Of a stretch of DNA of 64,000 nt, positions 9,314 through 16,718 are shown one piece after another. A program made the position numbers and the translations under genes. Under the pieces are notes generated by a model. The model worked only from the letters and a program-made list of their open reading frames with translations. It did no database searches and was not told the DNA's origin. Position 1 is the stretch's first letter. The number at the start of each line of letters is the position of its first letter. Source of the stretch: Ereboglobus sp. (GTDB taxonomy: Bacteria > Verrucomicrobiota > Verrucomicrobiia > Opitutales > Opitutaceae); NCBI GenBank assembly GCA_029974595.1, contig JARKRC010000005.1:62001-126000 (forward strand), read 5' to 3'.

Positions 9314-9913
9314 ATGAGCAAAATCCTCCCCTTCATCCTGACGACCCTCATCGGCTTCGCCGTTGGGATTGGCGCGGGCATTTGGATCAAACGCACCCCC
9401 GCCATCCTCCCGCCTCCGGCCATATTCGCCGAACTCAAGGACGCCCCCATGGGCTCCGACAACCCCGCGCCCGCATACGACGCGCAACGCGAGGAAGCCT
9501 ACCGCCAGATCCGCGCCGAGATGGACGAATTCCGCCTCAAGGTGGACGAAATCAAAAAAAGCCTTCGCGCGCAAATGGACCCCATCCTCACGCCCGAGCA
9601 ACGCGAGCGCGTGAGCCGCTGGCGCGAACGTCCCGCCCCGCCGCCTCCCCCCGCAAACGCTCCGCCGCCCCCGGGACGCCGCAATTTCTGGGAAGGTTTC
9701 GATTCGGCGATGTCCATCATGATGGTGCCCTTTTCGCTGGAACGCATGAGCGAAAACCTCGATCTCACGCCCGACCAAAAAGCCGCCGTGCACAAACTCC
9801 TCCTCGAACGCCGCGAAAAATTCCTCCAGCTCGTGGACGCCACGCCGCCCCCCAGCTTCAAACTCCTCAAGCTCATCCCGCCTGCGGCAAAAAAGCCCGC
9901 GCCCGCAAAATAG
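9314..9913 (+). CDS. Membrane-anchored periplasmic LTxxQ (Spy/CpxP-like) protein
   Basis: 199 residues. A single N-terminal hydrophobic helix (ILPFILTTLIGFAVGIGAG) anchors a helical, charged periplasmic domain with two LTxxQ-type motifs (LTPEQRERV and LTPDQKAAV) separated by a proline-rich linker. LTxxQ motifs define the Spy/CpxP/heavy-metal-resistance (CnrX-like) chaperone and sensor group. The gene lies third in line after an ECF sigma factor and a candidate anti-sigma factor, which resembles the sensor-antisigma-sigma logic of CnrYXH. The ATG at 9314 is selected because it places the hydrophobic helix at the very N-terminus. Confidence 0.7.
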   Translation: MSKILPFILTTLIGFAVGIGAGIWIKRTPAILPPPAIFAELKDAPMGSDNPAPAYDAQREEAYRQIRAEMDEFRLKVDEIKKSLRAQMDPILTPEQRERVSRWRERPAPPPPPANAPPPPGRRNFWEGFDSAMSIMMVPFSLERMSENLDLTPDQKAAVHKLLLERREKFLQLVDATPPPSFKLLKLIPPAAKKPAPAK

Positions 9914-9943
9914 GCGTCCGCTCCGGCACACCCCGCAGCCTTC

Positions 9944-11200
9944 GTGAATCTCCTCCTTTCACACGTCCTTGTCAGCGCCTGCCTCGGCGCGCTCATCGGC
10001 CTCATCCGCCAGTGGAGCGACCAGCAAACCGAGGCCGGCGCCGTCGATTTCGGCGGTGTGCGCACCTATTCCCTCTGGGCGCTTCTCGGCTGCCTCGCCG
10101 CCTTCGCTTCCGAGCATTACGTCGCCGCCACCCTTCCCGTGGCCATGGCGCTCGTCGGCGCGCACCTCGTCATCACGCACATAAAGGACGCGTCCGGCAA
10201 ATACCCCGGCGGCACGTCCTTCGCTGCCGCCATGCTCACCTGCCTCATCGGCGCGCTCGTCAACTGGGAACACACCCAGGGCGCCATCGTCGTTGCCGCG
10301 CTTACCATGGTCATGCTCGGCGTCAAGCAGCCCCTGCACACCTGGACGCTTCGCTTCACCGTCGAGGACATCCGCGCCACGCTTCAATTCGTCGCGATCA
10401 CCGGCGTGATCCTCCCTCTCGTCCCCGACCGCGCGATGGGGCCCTACAATGCCTTCAACCCCTATTCCACCTGGCTCATGGTCGTGCTCATCGCCGGTGT
10501 CGGTTTCCTCGGCTACGTGCTTATGCGCCTCCTCGGCACAAAGGCCGGCATCGCCGTGACCGGCCTTCTCGGAGGACTCGCATCGAGCACCGCCACCACC
10601 CTCGCGTTCAGCAAACGCAGCAAAGCCAACCCCGAGCTCTCCTCCGACTACGCCTTCGCGATCGTGCTCGCCTGCACGACCATGTATGCGCGCCTTGCGG
10701 TGATGGTCGGCTTCATCGACCCGCAGCTCATCCTCACGCTCCTGGCCCCCACGCTCGTCATGGCCGCGCCCGGCGCGCTCTACTCGGCGTGGATTTGGTT
10801 CTTCAAACGCTCGGCCGCCGCGCCCGAGGTGCACCCGCCCGCGATTGCCAATCCGCTCAGCCTCAAAACCTCGATCCAGTTTGCGGCCCTCTACGCCATC
10901 GCGGCCTTCCTCATAAAACTCGTGACGAGCCTCGGCTGGCTCAGCGCCGTGCTCCCGCTGGCGTTTCTCTCCGGCCTCACAAGCGTCGACGCCATGTCGC
11001 TCCTGATGGCAAACAACCGCGTCGAGGGCACGACCGCGATGCAGCTCGCCGCGCAAGCCGTGATCGCGGCCTCGCTGGCAAACACGTTTGCGAAGGGCGT
11101 CATCGCCATCGTCTGCGGCTCCCGCGCGCTCGCCGTGCGCGTCGCCATCGTCCTCGGCCTCATGACCGCCACGAGCGTCGCCGCGTTGTGGCTGGTGTGA
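9944..11200 (+). CDS. MgtC/SapB and DUF4010 family membrane protein
   Basis: 418 residues with about twelve hydrophobic segments. The N-terminal third has the MgtC features (SACLGALIGLIRQWS, then TYSLWALLGCLAAF and YPGGTSFAAAMLTCLIGAL), and the rest is the DUF4010 multi-pass domain (GLLGGLASSTATTLAFSKRS). MgtC-type proteins are linked to magnesium limitation and regulation of ATP synthase, but the long two-domain members are uncharacterised, so transport is only a suggestion. Translation starts at a GTG at 9944, 30 bp after the LTxxQ gene. Confidence 0.8.
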   Translation: MNLLLSHVLVSACLGALIGLIRQWSDQQTEAGAVDFGGVRTYSLWALLGCLAAFASEHYVAATLPVAMALVGAHLVITHIKDASGKYPGGTSFAAAMLTCLIGALVNWEHTQGAIVVAALTMVMLGVKQPLHTWTLRFTVEDIRATLQFVAITGVILPLVPDRAMGPYNAFNPYSTWLMVVLIAGVGFLGYVLMRLLGTKAGIAVTGLLGGLASSTATTLAFSKRSKANPELSSDYAFAIVLACTTMYARLAVMVGFIDPQLILTLLAPTLVMAAPGALYSAWIWFFKRSAAAPEVHPPAIANPLSLKTSIQFAALYAIAAFLIKLVTSLGWLSAVLPLAFLSGLTSVDAMSLLMANNRVEGTTAMQLAAQAVIAASLANTFAKGVIAIVCGSRALAVRVAIVLGLMTATSVAALWLV

Positions 11201-11212
11201 GTTTTGGCCTGG

Positions 11213-11385
11213 ATTTTGGAACACAAAGGACGCAAAGAGCCACGGAGCCCGGGAGGCCAGTCCAGCTGTGGGATTGGTTTTATGCGAGGAAATGCAAAGA
11301 TCAGGAATGCGTGTTGATCCGTGGAGTCTTGATGCCCCCCAGTGATCTCTGTGGCCGGGCTCCGTGACCTCTGTGTTATTTTCAT
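11213..11385. repeat. Imperfect inverted repeat of the CACGGAGCCCGG type
   Basis: In the gap between two genes, a CAAAGAGCCACGGAGCCCGG-like block near 11230 faces a CCGGGCTCCGTGACC block near 11355 in inverted orientation. These look like the two ends of a small degenerate palindromic element. There is no coding potential between them. Confidence 0.4.
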
Positions 11386-11453
11386 GCCCTCGCCAGCCGC
11401 CAATCTTTTCGTTCGCCCACGCCCGGTTTGTCGCTATTGGTTTTGGTTTTTCC

Positions 11454-12224
11454 ATGTCCCTCCGCGCTCCATCAACCCTGAATGGCCTTCGGCTCCTGCG
11501 TCACATTCCCTTGGAAGGCGCGTTCAACTTCCGCGACATAGGCGGCTACGAAACGGACGACGGGCGGCACGTGCGCTGGCACCGCGTTTACCGCTCGGGC
11601 CAGATCCACAAGCTCACCGACGCCGATGTCGCCGCGTTCGAAAGCCGCCGGATTCTGACCGTCGTCGATCTGCGCGAGAAAGACGAATACACAAGCGCCC
11701 CCGACCGCCTGCCCCCCGGCGCAACACTGATAAGCTGTGCCGGAGGCAAAATCACCCCGATGGAAGACTGGGCGCACATGCTGGCCGGGGCGACCTCGGG
11801 CGTGCCGTTCATGAAGGCGTTTTATTCCGACATCCATGGGCTCGCCGCGCGTTTCAAGCCGTATTTCCAGACGCTCCTCGACCTGCCCGACGACCACGCC
11901 CTGCTCCTCCACTGCATGGCCGGCAAGGATCGCACCGGCATCGGCATCGCGCTCCTCCTGCTCGCGCTCGGCGTCCCGCGCGCGCGGATCGTCGAGGACT
12001 ACCTGCTCACCAACACCCACGGCACGAAGGTGCTTTTCGGCGAGCACGCGGAGCGGCTTCCCGAAAGCGTGAGGCAGGACTTGCTCGCCGCAAAAGAGGA
12101 ATACCTCCAGGCTTTCTTCGCCGCGCTCGAGGAGCATCACGGCTCGGACGTGCAATTCCTGACGCAGGCGATCGGCCTCACCCCGGAAAAAATCGCCCGC
12201 CTGCGCGAAAAGTTCACCGAATAA
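11454..12224 (+). CDS. Tyrosine-protein phosphatase (Y_phosphatase3 type)
   Basis: 256 residues with the layout of single-domain DSP-like tyrosine phosphatases: NFRDIGGYETDDG at about residue 25, VDLREKDEY at about 77, and the catalytic P-loop HCMAGKDRTGIG (C-x5-R, about residues 157-168). These enzymes hydrolyse phosphotyrosine or phosphoinositide-like substrates in the cytoplasm. The upstream in-frame ATG at 11364 would add 30 residues without similarity to the fold, so 11454 is used. It lies 32 bp before the flippase gene, so the two may be co-transcribed. Confidence 0.85.
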   Translation: MSLRAPSTLNGLRLLRHIPLEGAFNFRDIGGYETDDGRHVRWHRVYRSGQIHKLTDADVAAFESRRILTVVDLREKDEYTSAPDRLPPGATLISCAGGKITPMEDWAHMLAGATSGVPFMKAFYSDIHGLAARFKPYFQTLLDLPDDHALLLHCMAGKDRTGIGIALLLLALGVPRARIVEDYLLTNTHGTKVLFGEHAERLPESVRQDLLAAKEEYLQAFFAALEEHHGSDVQFLTQAIGLTPEKIARLREKFTE

Positions 12225-12256
12225 GAAAAACGTCCGGATAGGCGGACAAATCGCGA

Positions 12257-13528
12257 ATGCCCGACAACGCACAACAGGCAGGCAGCGCGGCAGGCGCCCG
12301 GCGCTTGCTGCCAATCGTGCTCGCACAGGCTGTGGGATTCGTATGCGGCGCGGCGGGCATCGCAATCGCGTCGCGCCTCGTCGCGCCGGAGGACTACGGC
12401 GCGTATGGCGTTTTTCTCACGCTCGTCCCGCTGGGTATTACCGTCATCCACGCGGGACTCGTCAAATTTGTCGCGCGACATTGGGCCGCATCGGAAGACC
12501 GCGCGGGATTGATGCGCGAAGTCATGCGGGCGGCGCTGCGCAAACTCCCGCTGCTCGCCGCCGCGACGCTCGCCGCCGCGTGGCTCGCGCCGGGCATGGG
12601 CGCCGCCGGCGCGCACTGGTGGAGCACATGGCCGCTGCTATTCATCGCGGCGACGCTCGCGTCGGCGGCGTGGATCGGCCAGACCGCCCTGCAGGCCGGA
12701 TGCGAGCACTGGCGCGATCTCGGCGTGTCCGCCGCCGGATCGCTGACGCGCTCGTTCGTGCCGCCGCTCCTTTATGCGACGGCGGGCGGCACGCTCGTGG
12801 CATTGCAGGCGGGCTTTGTCGCGCACGCGCTCGTCGCCGCGTTCGCCGCAAGATGGGCGCTCCGGAGCTTGCTCCGGCAAAACCCGGGCATCCCCGCGCG
12901 CAACCAACTGCCGCCGGTTTACGACGGCCCGCTGTTCATCCTGCTGGCCGTCGCCGCGTGGGCGCTGACCGCCGTCAACCGCTGGATCGTCGCGGGCTTT
13001 TTCGGCGCCGAGGCCGCCGGCTATTTCACGCTCGCGGGAAACGTGGCGGTGATCGTGACGAGCATGATGGGCGTGGTTTTCACGCAATACTGGCAGCCGG
13101 TGATCTTCTCCATGCCCTCCGAAACGACGCAGGATCGCCGCTCGCTCGCCGCGAACATGGACATTGTGGCGCTCGCCTACACCCTCTGCGGCATCGCGGG
13201 AATCGGATTTTTGCACGTCGTGACACCGTGGCTCACCGGCCCCGTGATCGGCGTGAAATACACGGGCGCGCTCGGCATGATCGCGCCTGCGGGCTGTTTC
13301 GGCGTGGCGGTGGTGACCGGACAGTTTTATCACATGCTGCTGCTTGCCGCGCGCAAGGAACGCGCCTGCGCCGCCGCCGATTTGAGCGGGGCCGCCGTGC
13401 TCGTGCTGGGCAGCGTGGTCGCAGCCCTCGCAGGCGGCGAAACGGCATTCTGGCGCTGGCTGCTCGTGTCGCCCCTCGTGCCGTGGCTGCTCAACCGCAC
13501 CCTCGCGCGGCGCGCCTTGTTTTCATAA
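12257..13528 (+). CDS. Oligosaccharide flippase family membrane protein (Wzx-like)
   Basis: 423 residues, almost entirely hydrophobic helices (about twelve), starting with the family feature of a first helix followed by RLVAPEDYGAYGVFLTLVPLG. A polar charged stretch, FSMPSETTQDRRSLAANMDI, separates the two halves. MATE/PST-type flippases move lipid-linked glycans across the inner membrane. No glycosyltransferases are next to it, so the substrate is unknown. Confidence 0.8.
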   Translation: MPDNAQQAGSAAGARRLLPIVLAQAVGFVCGAAGIAIASRLVAPEDYGAYGVFLTLVPLGITVIHAGLVKFVARHWAASEDRAGLMREVMRAALRKLPLLAAATLAAAWLAPGMGAAGAHWWSTWPLLFIAATLASAAWIGQTALQAGCEHWRDLGVSAAGSLTRSFVPPLLYATAGGTLVALQAGFVAHALVAAFAARWALRSLLRQNPGIPARNQLPPVYDGPLFILLAVAAWALTAVNRWIVAGFFGAEAAGYFTLAGNVAVIVTSMMGVVFTQYWQPVIFSMPSETTQDRRSLAANMDIVALAYTLCGIAGIGFLHVVTPWLTGPVIGVKYTGALGMIAPAGCFGVAVVTGQFYHMLLLAARKERACAAADLSGAAVLVLGSVVAALAGGETAFWRWLLVSPLVPWLLNRTLARRALFS

Positions 13529-13549
13529 AACGCCCGCGCGAAACGCCGC

Positions 13550-14644
13550 TCACGTCGCGCCGGCTTCACGCCACGTTTCCTCGACGAGCGCGGGCGGCAC
13601 ATCCGGCTTCGTCGCGGAATCGCCGATGGCATTGAGCACAACAAAACGCAGCGCGCCCGAGCGCGCTTTTTTGTCGCGCGTCATCGCGGTCATGAGCGCC
13701 GCGAGCGGAAGCGGCTCGCGCAAACGCGCCGGCAGCGCGTGCGCCGCGACGACGCGCTCGACGCGAGCGACATCGTCCCTGGAAATGCTGCCGAGTTTTT
13801 CCGACAGCCGCGCCGCCGCCGCGAGTCCGATGGCGACCGCCTCGCCGTGCAAATAAACGCCATAGCCCGTGGCCTGCTCGATGGCATGGCCGAAGGTGTG
13901 CCCGAGGTTGAGCAGCGCGCGCCCGCCCTCGCGGGCCAGCTCGCGCTCGTCGGCCTCGACAATGCGCGCCTTGATTTCGCAGCAGCGGCGGATCACCGCC
14001 GCAAGCTCAGGGCTCGAAACCGTGAGCGGCTCACGTTCGAGTTGCTCGAAAAGCGCGGCATCGGCGAGCAATCCGTATTTGATGACTTCCGCCATGCCTG
14101 CGGCGAACTCGCGGGGCGGCAGCGTCCCGAGCATACCGGTCGCGATGAACACGGCGCGCGGCTGGTGAAACGCGCCGGCAAGATTTTTTCCGGCCTTGAG
14201 ATTGATGCCCGTTTTCCCGCCGACGGAGCTGTCAACCATCGCGAGCAGCGTGGTCGGAATCTGGACAAAATCGATGCCGCGCTGGTAAGCGGCCGCGGCG
14301 AAGCCCGCGAGGTCGCCGACAACCCCGCCGCCCGCCGCGACGAGCACGCTCGCGCGGTCCAGCCGCTGCGCGGCCATGAAGTCGAGCACGCGGCCCAGCT
14401 CCGCGAGCGATTTTGTCTCCTCGCCGGGCGCAAGCTCGATGACGGGCGCGCCGCCCAGCGCCGCCTTGAGCGCGGGCCCTTGGGCGCGGGCGAGATTGCG
14501 GTCGGTGACAACCGCGATGGAACGCCCGTCGCGCGCCAGCGCGCCAATCTCGTCGCGGGCGATCCCGGCGAGGTCCTTGCCAAAACGGATCGGGTAACTG
14601 CGTTCGCCAAGACGGACGGTCAGGGATGCGGAAGTGTCGCTCAT
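13550..14644 (-). CDS. aroB: 3-dehydroquinate synthase
   Basis: 364 residues, the NAD- and metal-dependent second step of the shikimate pathway (DAHP to 3-dehydroquinate). Family landmarks are PGEETKSLAELGRVLDFM, AAGGGVVGDLAGFAAAAYQR, IPTTLLAMVDSSVGGKTGIN, FAAGMAEVIKYG, and the metal-binding LNLGHTFGHAIE with a second histidine in LHGEAVAIG. Length is normal. The ATG at 14644 (MSDTSASLTV) is preferred over the longer frame at 14701. It is convergent with the flippase and divergent from the riboswitch-led cobalamin block. Confidence 0.95.
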   Translation of the reverse strand: MSDTSASLTVRLGERSYPIRFGKDLAGIARDEIGALARDGRSIAVVTDRNLARAQGPALKAALGGAPVIELAPGEETKSLAELGRVLDFMAAQRLDRASVLVAAGGGVVGDLAGFAAAAYQRGIDFVQIPTTLLAMVDSSVGGKTGINLKAGKNLAGAFHQPRAVFIATGMLGTLPPREFAAGMAEVIKYGLLADAALFEQLEREPLTVSSPELAAVIRRCCEIKARIVEADERELAREGGRALLNLGHTFGHAIEQATGYGVYLHGEAVAIGLAAAARLSEKLGSISRDDVARVERVVAAHALPARLREPLPLAALMTAMTRDKKARSGALRFVVLNAIGDSATKPDVPPALVEETWREAGAT

Positions 14645-14846
14645 GCTGTTGATCTGAAGTGAAGTGTTGCGAAAAATGAAGCCTGCAAAAATGCAAACCA
14701 CCTCCCGGTGCGGGGCAACAGTTTAAGCTCCCTCGTCACAAAACGAAAACGCGATTTCGGCACAAAGTGCTTGCGTCCGGCAAAGACACTTTCCTAAAAG
14801 ACGCGTTCTCTTCGCCAATGTCCGGCCTGATGCGGACATTATCGGG

Positions 14847-15066
14847 AGGTTCTTTTCTACACTTTGGCAACACAGGGAAGGCCGTGAAAACCGGCCACAG
14901 TTGCGCTACGGTTACGTATCAGTCCAGACTTCCAGCGTCCGCGATTCGCGGGCGTGGCAATGCCAGTCGGAATCAAGAATCTTGAACTTCCGGTGAAGGC
15001 TAGAAGCGAGGCGGCGACGCCACAAAATGGCGCGCGACACATACGGAGTCCGAACATCTGTCTGCC
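14847..15066 (+). promoter_or_regulatory. Cobalamin riboswitch A
   Basis: The conserved B12-box order is readable: AGGTTCTTTTC near 14847, then GGGAAGGCCGTGAAAACCGG with CACAGTTGCGCTACGGTTACG (14875-14916), and at the 3' end CGGAGTCCGAACATCTG (15044-15060). These match the cobalamin-riboswitch core (GGGAA-GGTGAAA-CC, GC-ACTGTAA-CG and GGAGTC-GAA-CCTG). The element lies upstream of a rightward block of corrinoid and cobalt genes beginning at 15598. It shares near-identical core sequence with the second riboswitch at 42212-42450. The folding and ligand class have not been computed. Confidence 0.9.
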
Positions 15067-15597
15067 TTAAGTTCTCACCCGCCCCCGGCGCGATTGCGCG
15101 CGCCGGACCGGCACAACTTCAACGCAAAAATTGAAGCGTGAGAGTGGCAACTCGGTCCATGCATCCGATGCGTCCCCGCCTGCGGTGTCTTCGCGCGTCT
15201 TCACGCGCGTCCATGTCTCCGCCGCGGCGTCCGCATCCGGCGTTTTCCCCAGGTTTCTGCTCTTGCCTGAAACCAACGCCATGCCACTGCCATCCACTTT
15301 TCCGGCGCGGGCCTCCGCCCGTGTCATTCCCTTTCCAAAACCCGCGAACACATCGCGCCGGCCACGCGCCCGCACGCCCCGCGGCGTCCCCGCCCGCCCA
15401 TACCCCGATTTTCCCGGCTCCGTGCCGGAGTTGCCGAAACACGCGTTCGAGACCACGCTGCGCCGCGCTCGCGGACAGCCATCACTGCTCATCCCGAAAC
15501 GCGAAGGTGTGGAAACCTGGTTTCAGCAATCTCCGGCACGGAGCTTTTTGCGTCCGGGCGGCTGCGTTCCGTCCCGTGAAAACCTTTCCGTTTTCCA
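15067..15597 (+). other. Long leader between riboswitch A and the ExbB-like gene
   Basis: This is 531 bp with no clearly supported gene. One frame is open from a TTG at 15131 and ends in a TGA overlapping the ATG of the next gene (ATGA), which would suit translational coupling, but the product is Arg/Pro-rich, has no recognised domain and no membrane segment, and lacks an ATG or ribosome site at its beginning (first ATG near 15281). It may be expression-platform RNA, a decayed gene or a short lineage-specific protein. No terminator with a U-tract was recognised. Confidence 0.45.
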
Positions 15598-16176
15598 ATG
15601 ACATCCATCGACCAAATCCGCGAAATCTTCCACCAGATCGCCGGCGTGCTCGTCTGGCCCGTGCTTCTCGGGCTCATCGGGCTCGCATGCGCAATGATTG
15701 TCTCGCTCGGGGCGTTCGCGCGCGAGTGGTTTGACCGCAAACGCGGCCGCCGCGCCTCGCTCGAAAACGACCACAACGCGCTCAATCGCGCCGCCGCCGG
15801 CTCCTCGAAAGACATGGAGCTTGCCATGGAAGCCATCCTGCAGGCATCCGGCCGCCGCCGCTGGCGCTCGCTCGGACGCCTCCGTCTCGCCGTGCGCGTC
15901 GGCCCGTCGCTCGGCCTCATGGGCACGCTCATCCCGATGGCCGACGCGCTCCAGGGCCTCGCCGACGGCAACCTGCCCGCGCTCGCCAGCAACATGGTCA
16001 CGGCCTTCGCCGCCACGGTCATCGGCCTGAGCATCAGCGTCACCGCCTACCTCGTCGCCGCCGCGCGCGAGAGCTGGGTGCGCGCCGACAGCGAGGCGCT
16101 CGCCTTCCATGCCGAGCACCTCCTCCGCGAAACCAAAACCGATGCGGAAACCCGCCGCGCCGCACACGCCGCCTGA
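15598..16176 (+). CDS. MotA/TolQ/ExbB-family proton channel protein (HmuU-like)
   Basis: 192 residues with three hydrophobic segments (about 17-40, 100-120, 130-152). The second and third flank the conserved channel signature VGPSLGLMGTLIPM and LASNMVTAFAATVIGLSIS, typical of ExbB/TolQ/MotA proteins, though the protein is shorter than ExbB. It is followed 2 bp later by a DUF2149 protein, then a TonB-dependent receptor and a CobN-like protein. The same gene set is known from the hmu haem locus of Porphyromonas and Bacteroides and, without the receptor, next to cobN-like genes in methanogens. The likely role is to couple proton flow to the adjacent receptor or CobN-like protein. Confidence 0.8.
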   Translation: MTSIDQIREIFHQIAGVLVWPVLLGLIGLACAMIVSLGAFAREWFDRKRGRRASLENDHNALNRAAAGSSKDMELAMEAILQASGRRRWRSLGRLRLAVRVGPSLGLMGTLIPMADALQGLADGNLPALASNMVTAFAATVIGLSISVTAYLVAAARESWVRADSEALAFHAEHLLRETKTDAETRRAAHAA

Positions 16177-16178
16177 CC

Positions 16179-16568
16179 ATGCGCTTCGTCCAACGCACCA
16201 CGCGCCACGCAGCCCACGGCCTCGCTCCCGGCGAAGACGAGGATCCGCTCGCAGGCATTGCCAATCTCTTCGACGTGAGCGTCGCCTTCATCGTCGCGCT
16301 GCTCATCGCGCTCTTCGCGCTTTTTTCCGCGGGCACGTTCCTCGACAAAAACTCCGAGGTCACGCTCGTGAAGACGACCGCCGACGGCGAGACCGAGATC
16401 ATCACGAAAAAAGGCGCGGAGATAAAGGTGCAGAAAGTCACCGACAAAAACCTCTCCGGCCAGGGCACGCGCCTCGGCACCGCCTACCGTCTCGCCAGCG
16501 GCCAGGTCGTTTACGTGCCCGACGAAAACGGCGCGGCGGCGCCCGCCCCGGCCAGCCAGGCACGATGA
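16179..16568 (+). CDS. DUF2149 family protein (HmuV-like), ExbD-like topology
   Basis: 129 residues. A short N-terminus leads into one transmembrane helix preceded by NLFDVSVAFIVALLIALFALF, with an aspartate at the membrane entry as in ExbD/MotB partners. A periplasmic domain of about 80 residues follows (EVTLVKTTADGETEIITKKG, then GTRLGTAYRLASGQVVYVPD). DUF2149 proteins are consistently found beside small MotA/TolQ/ExbB proteins and CobN-like genes, as here, so it is most likely the ExbD-equivalent of the preceding channel protein. The coupling function is inferred, not shown. Confidence 0.8.
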   Translation: MRFVQRTTRHAAHGLAPGEDEDPLAGIANLFDVSVAFIVALLIALFALFSAGTFLDKNSEVTLVKTTADGETEIITKKGAEIKVQKVTDKNLSGQGTRLGTAYRLASGQVVYVPDENGAAAPAPASQAR

Positions 16569-16641
16569 TTTTTCCCGCGCACAGCAAAACCCTTTTCGGA
16601 GGCGGCTACATTGGTCTGTCGGCGCTTCTGAACGCAAAAAA

Positions 16642-16677
16642 GCCGCGGTCGCGCCCGCACAAAAGCGCGACCGCGGC
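16642..16677. terminator. Strong GC hairpin between DUF2149 gene and TonB receptor
   Basis: A perfect 13-bp stem (GCCGCGGTCGCGC at 16642-16654 paired with 16665-16677) with a 10-nt loop. On the + strand it is preceded by an A-run and not followed by T residues; on the - strand it would be followed by TTTTTT. It may partially attenuate the rightward operon, or terminate antisense transcription. Confidence 0.5.
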
Positions 16678-16718
16678 CCTGTCCCCGCCAGCCGCCCCTC
16701 CTGACTTTTTCCCGCCAT

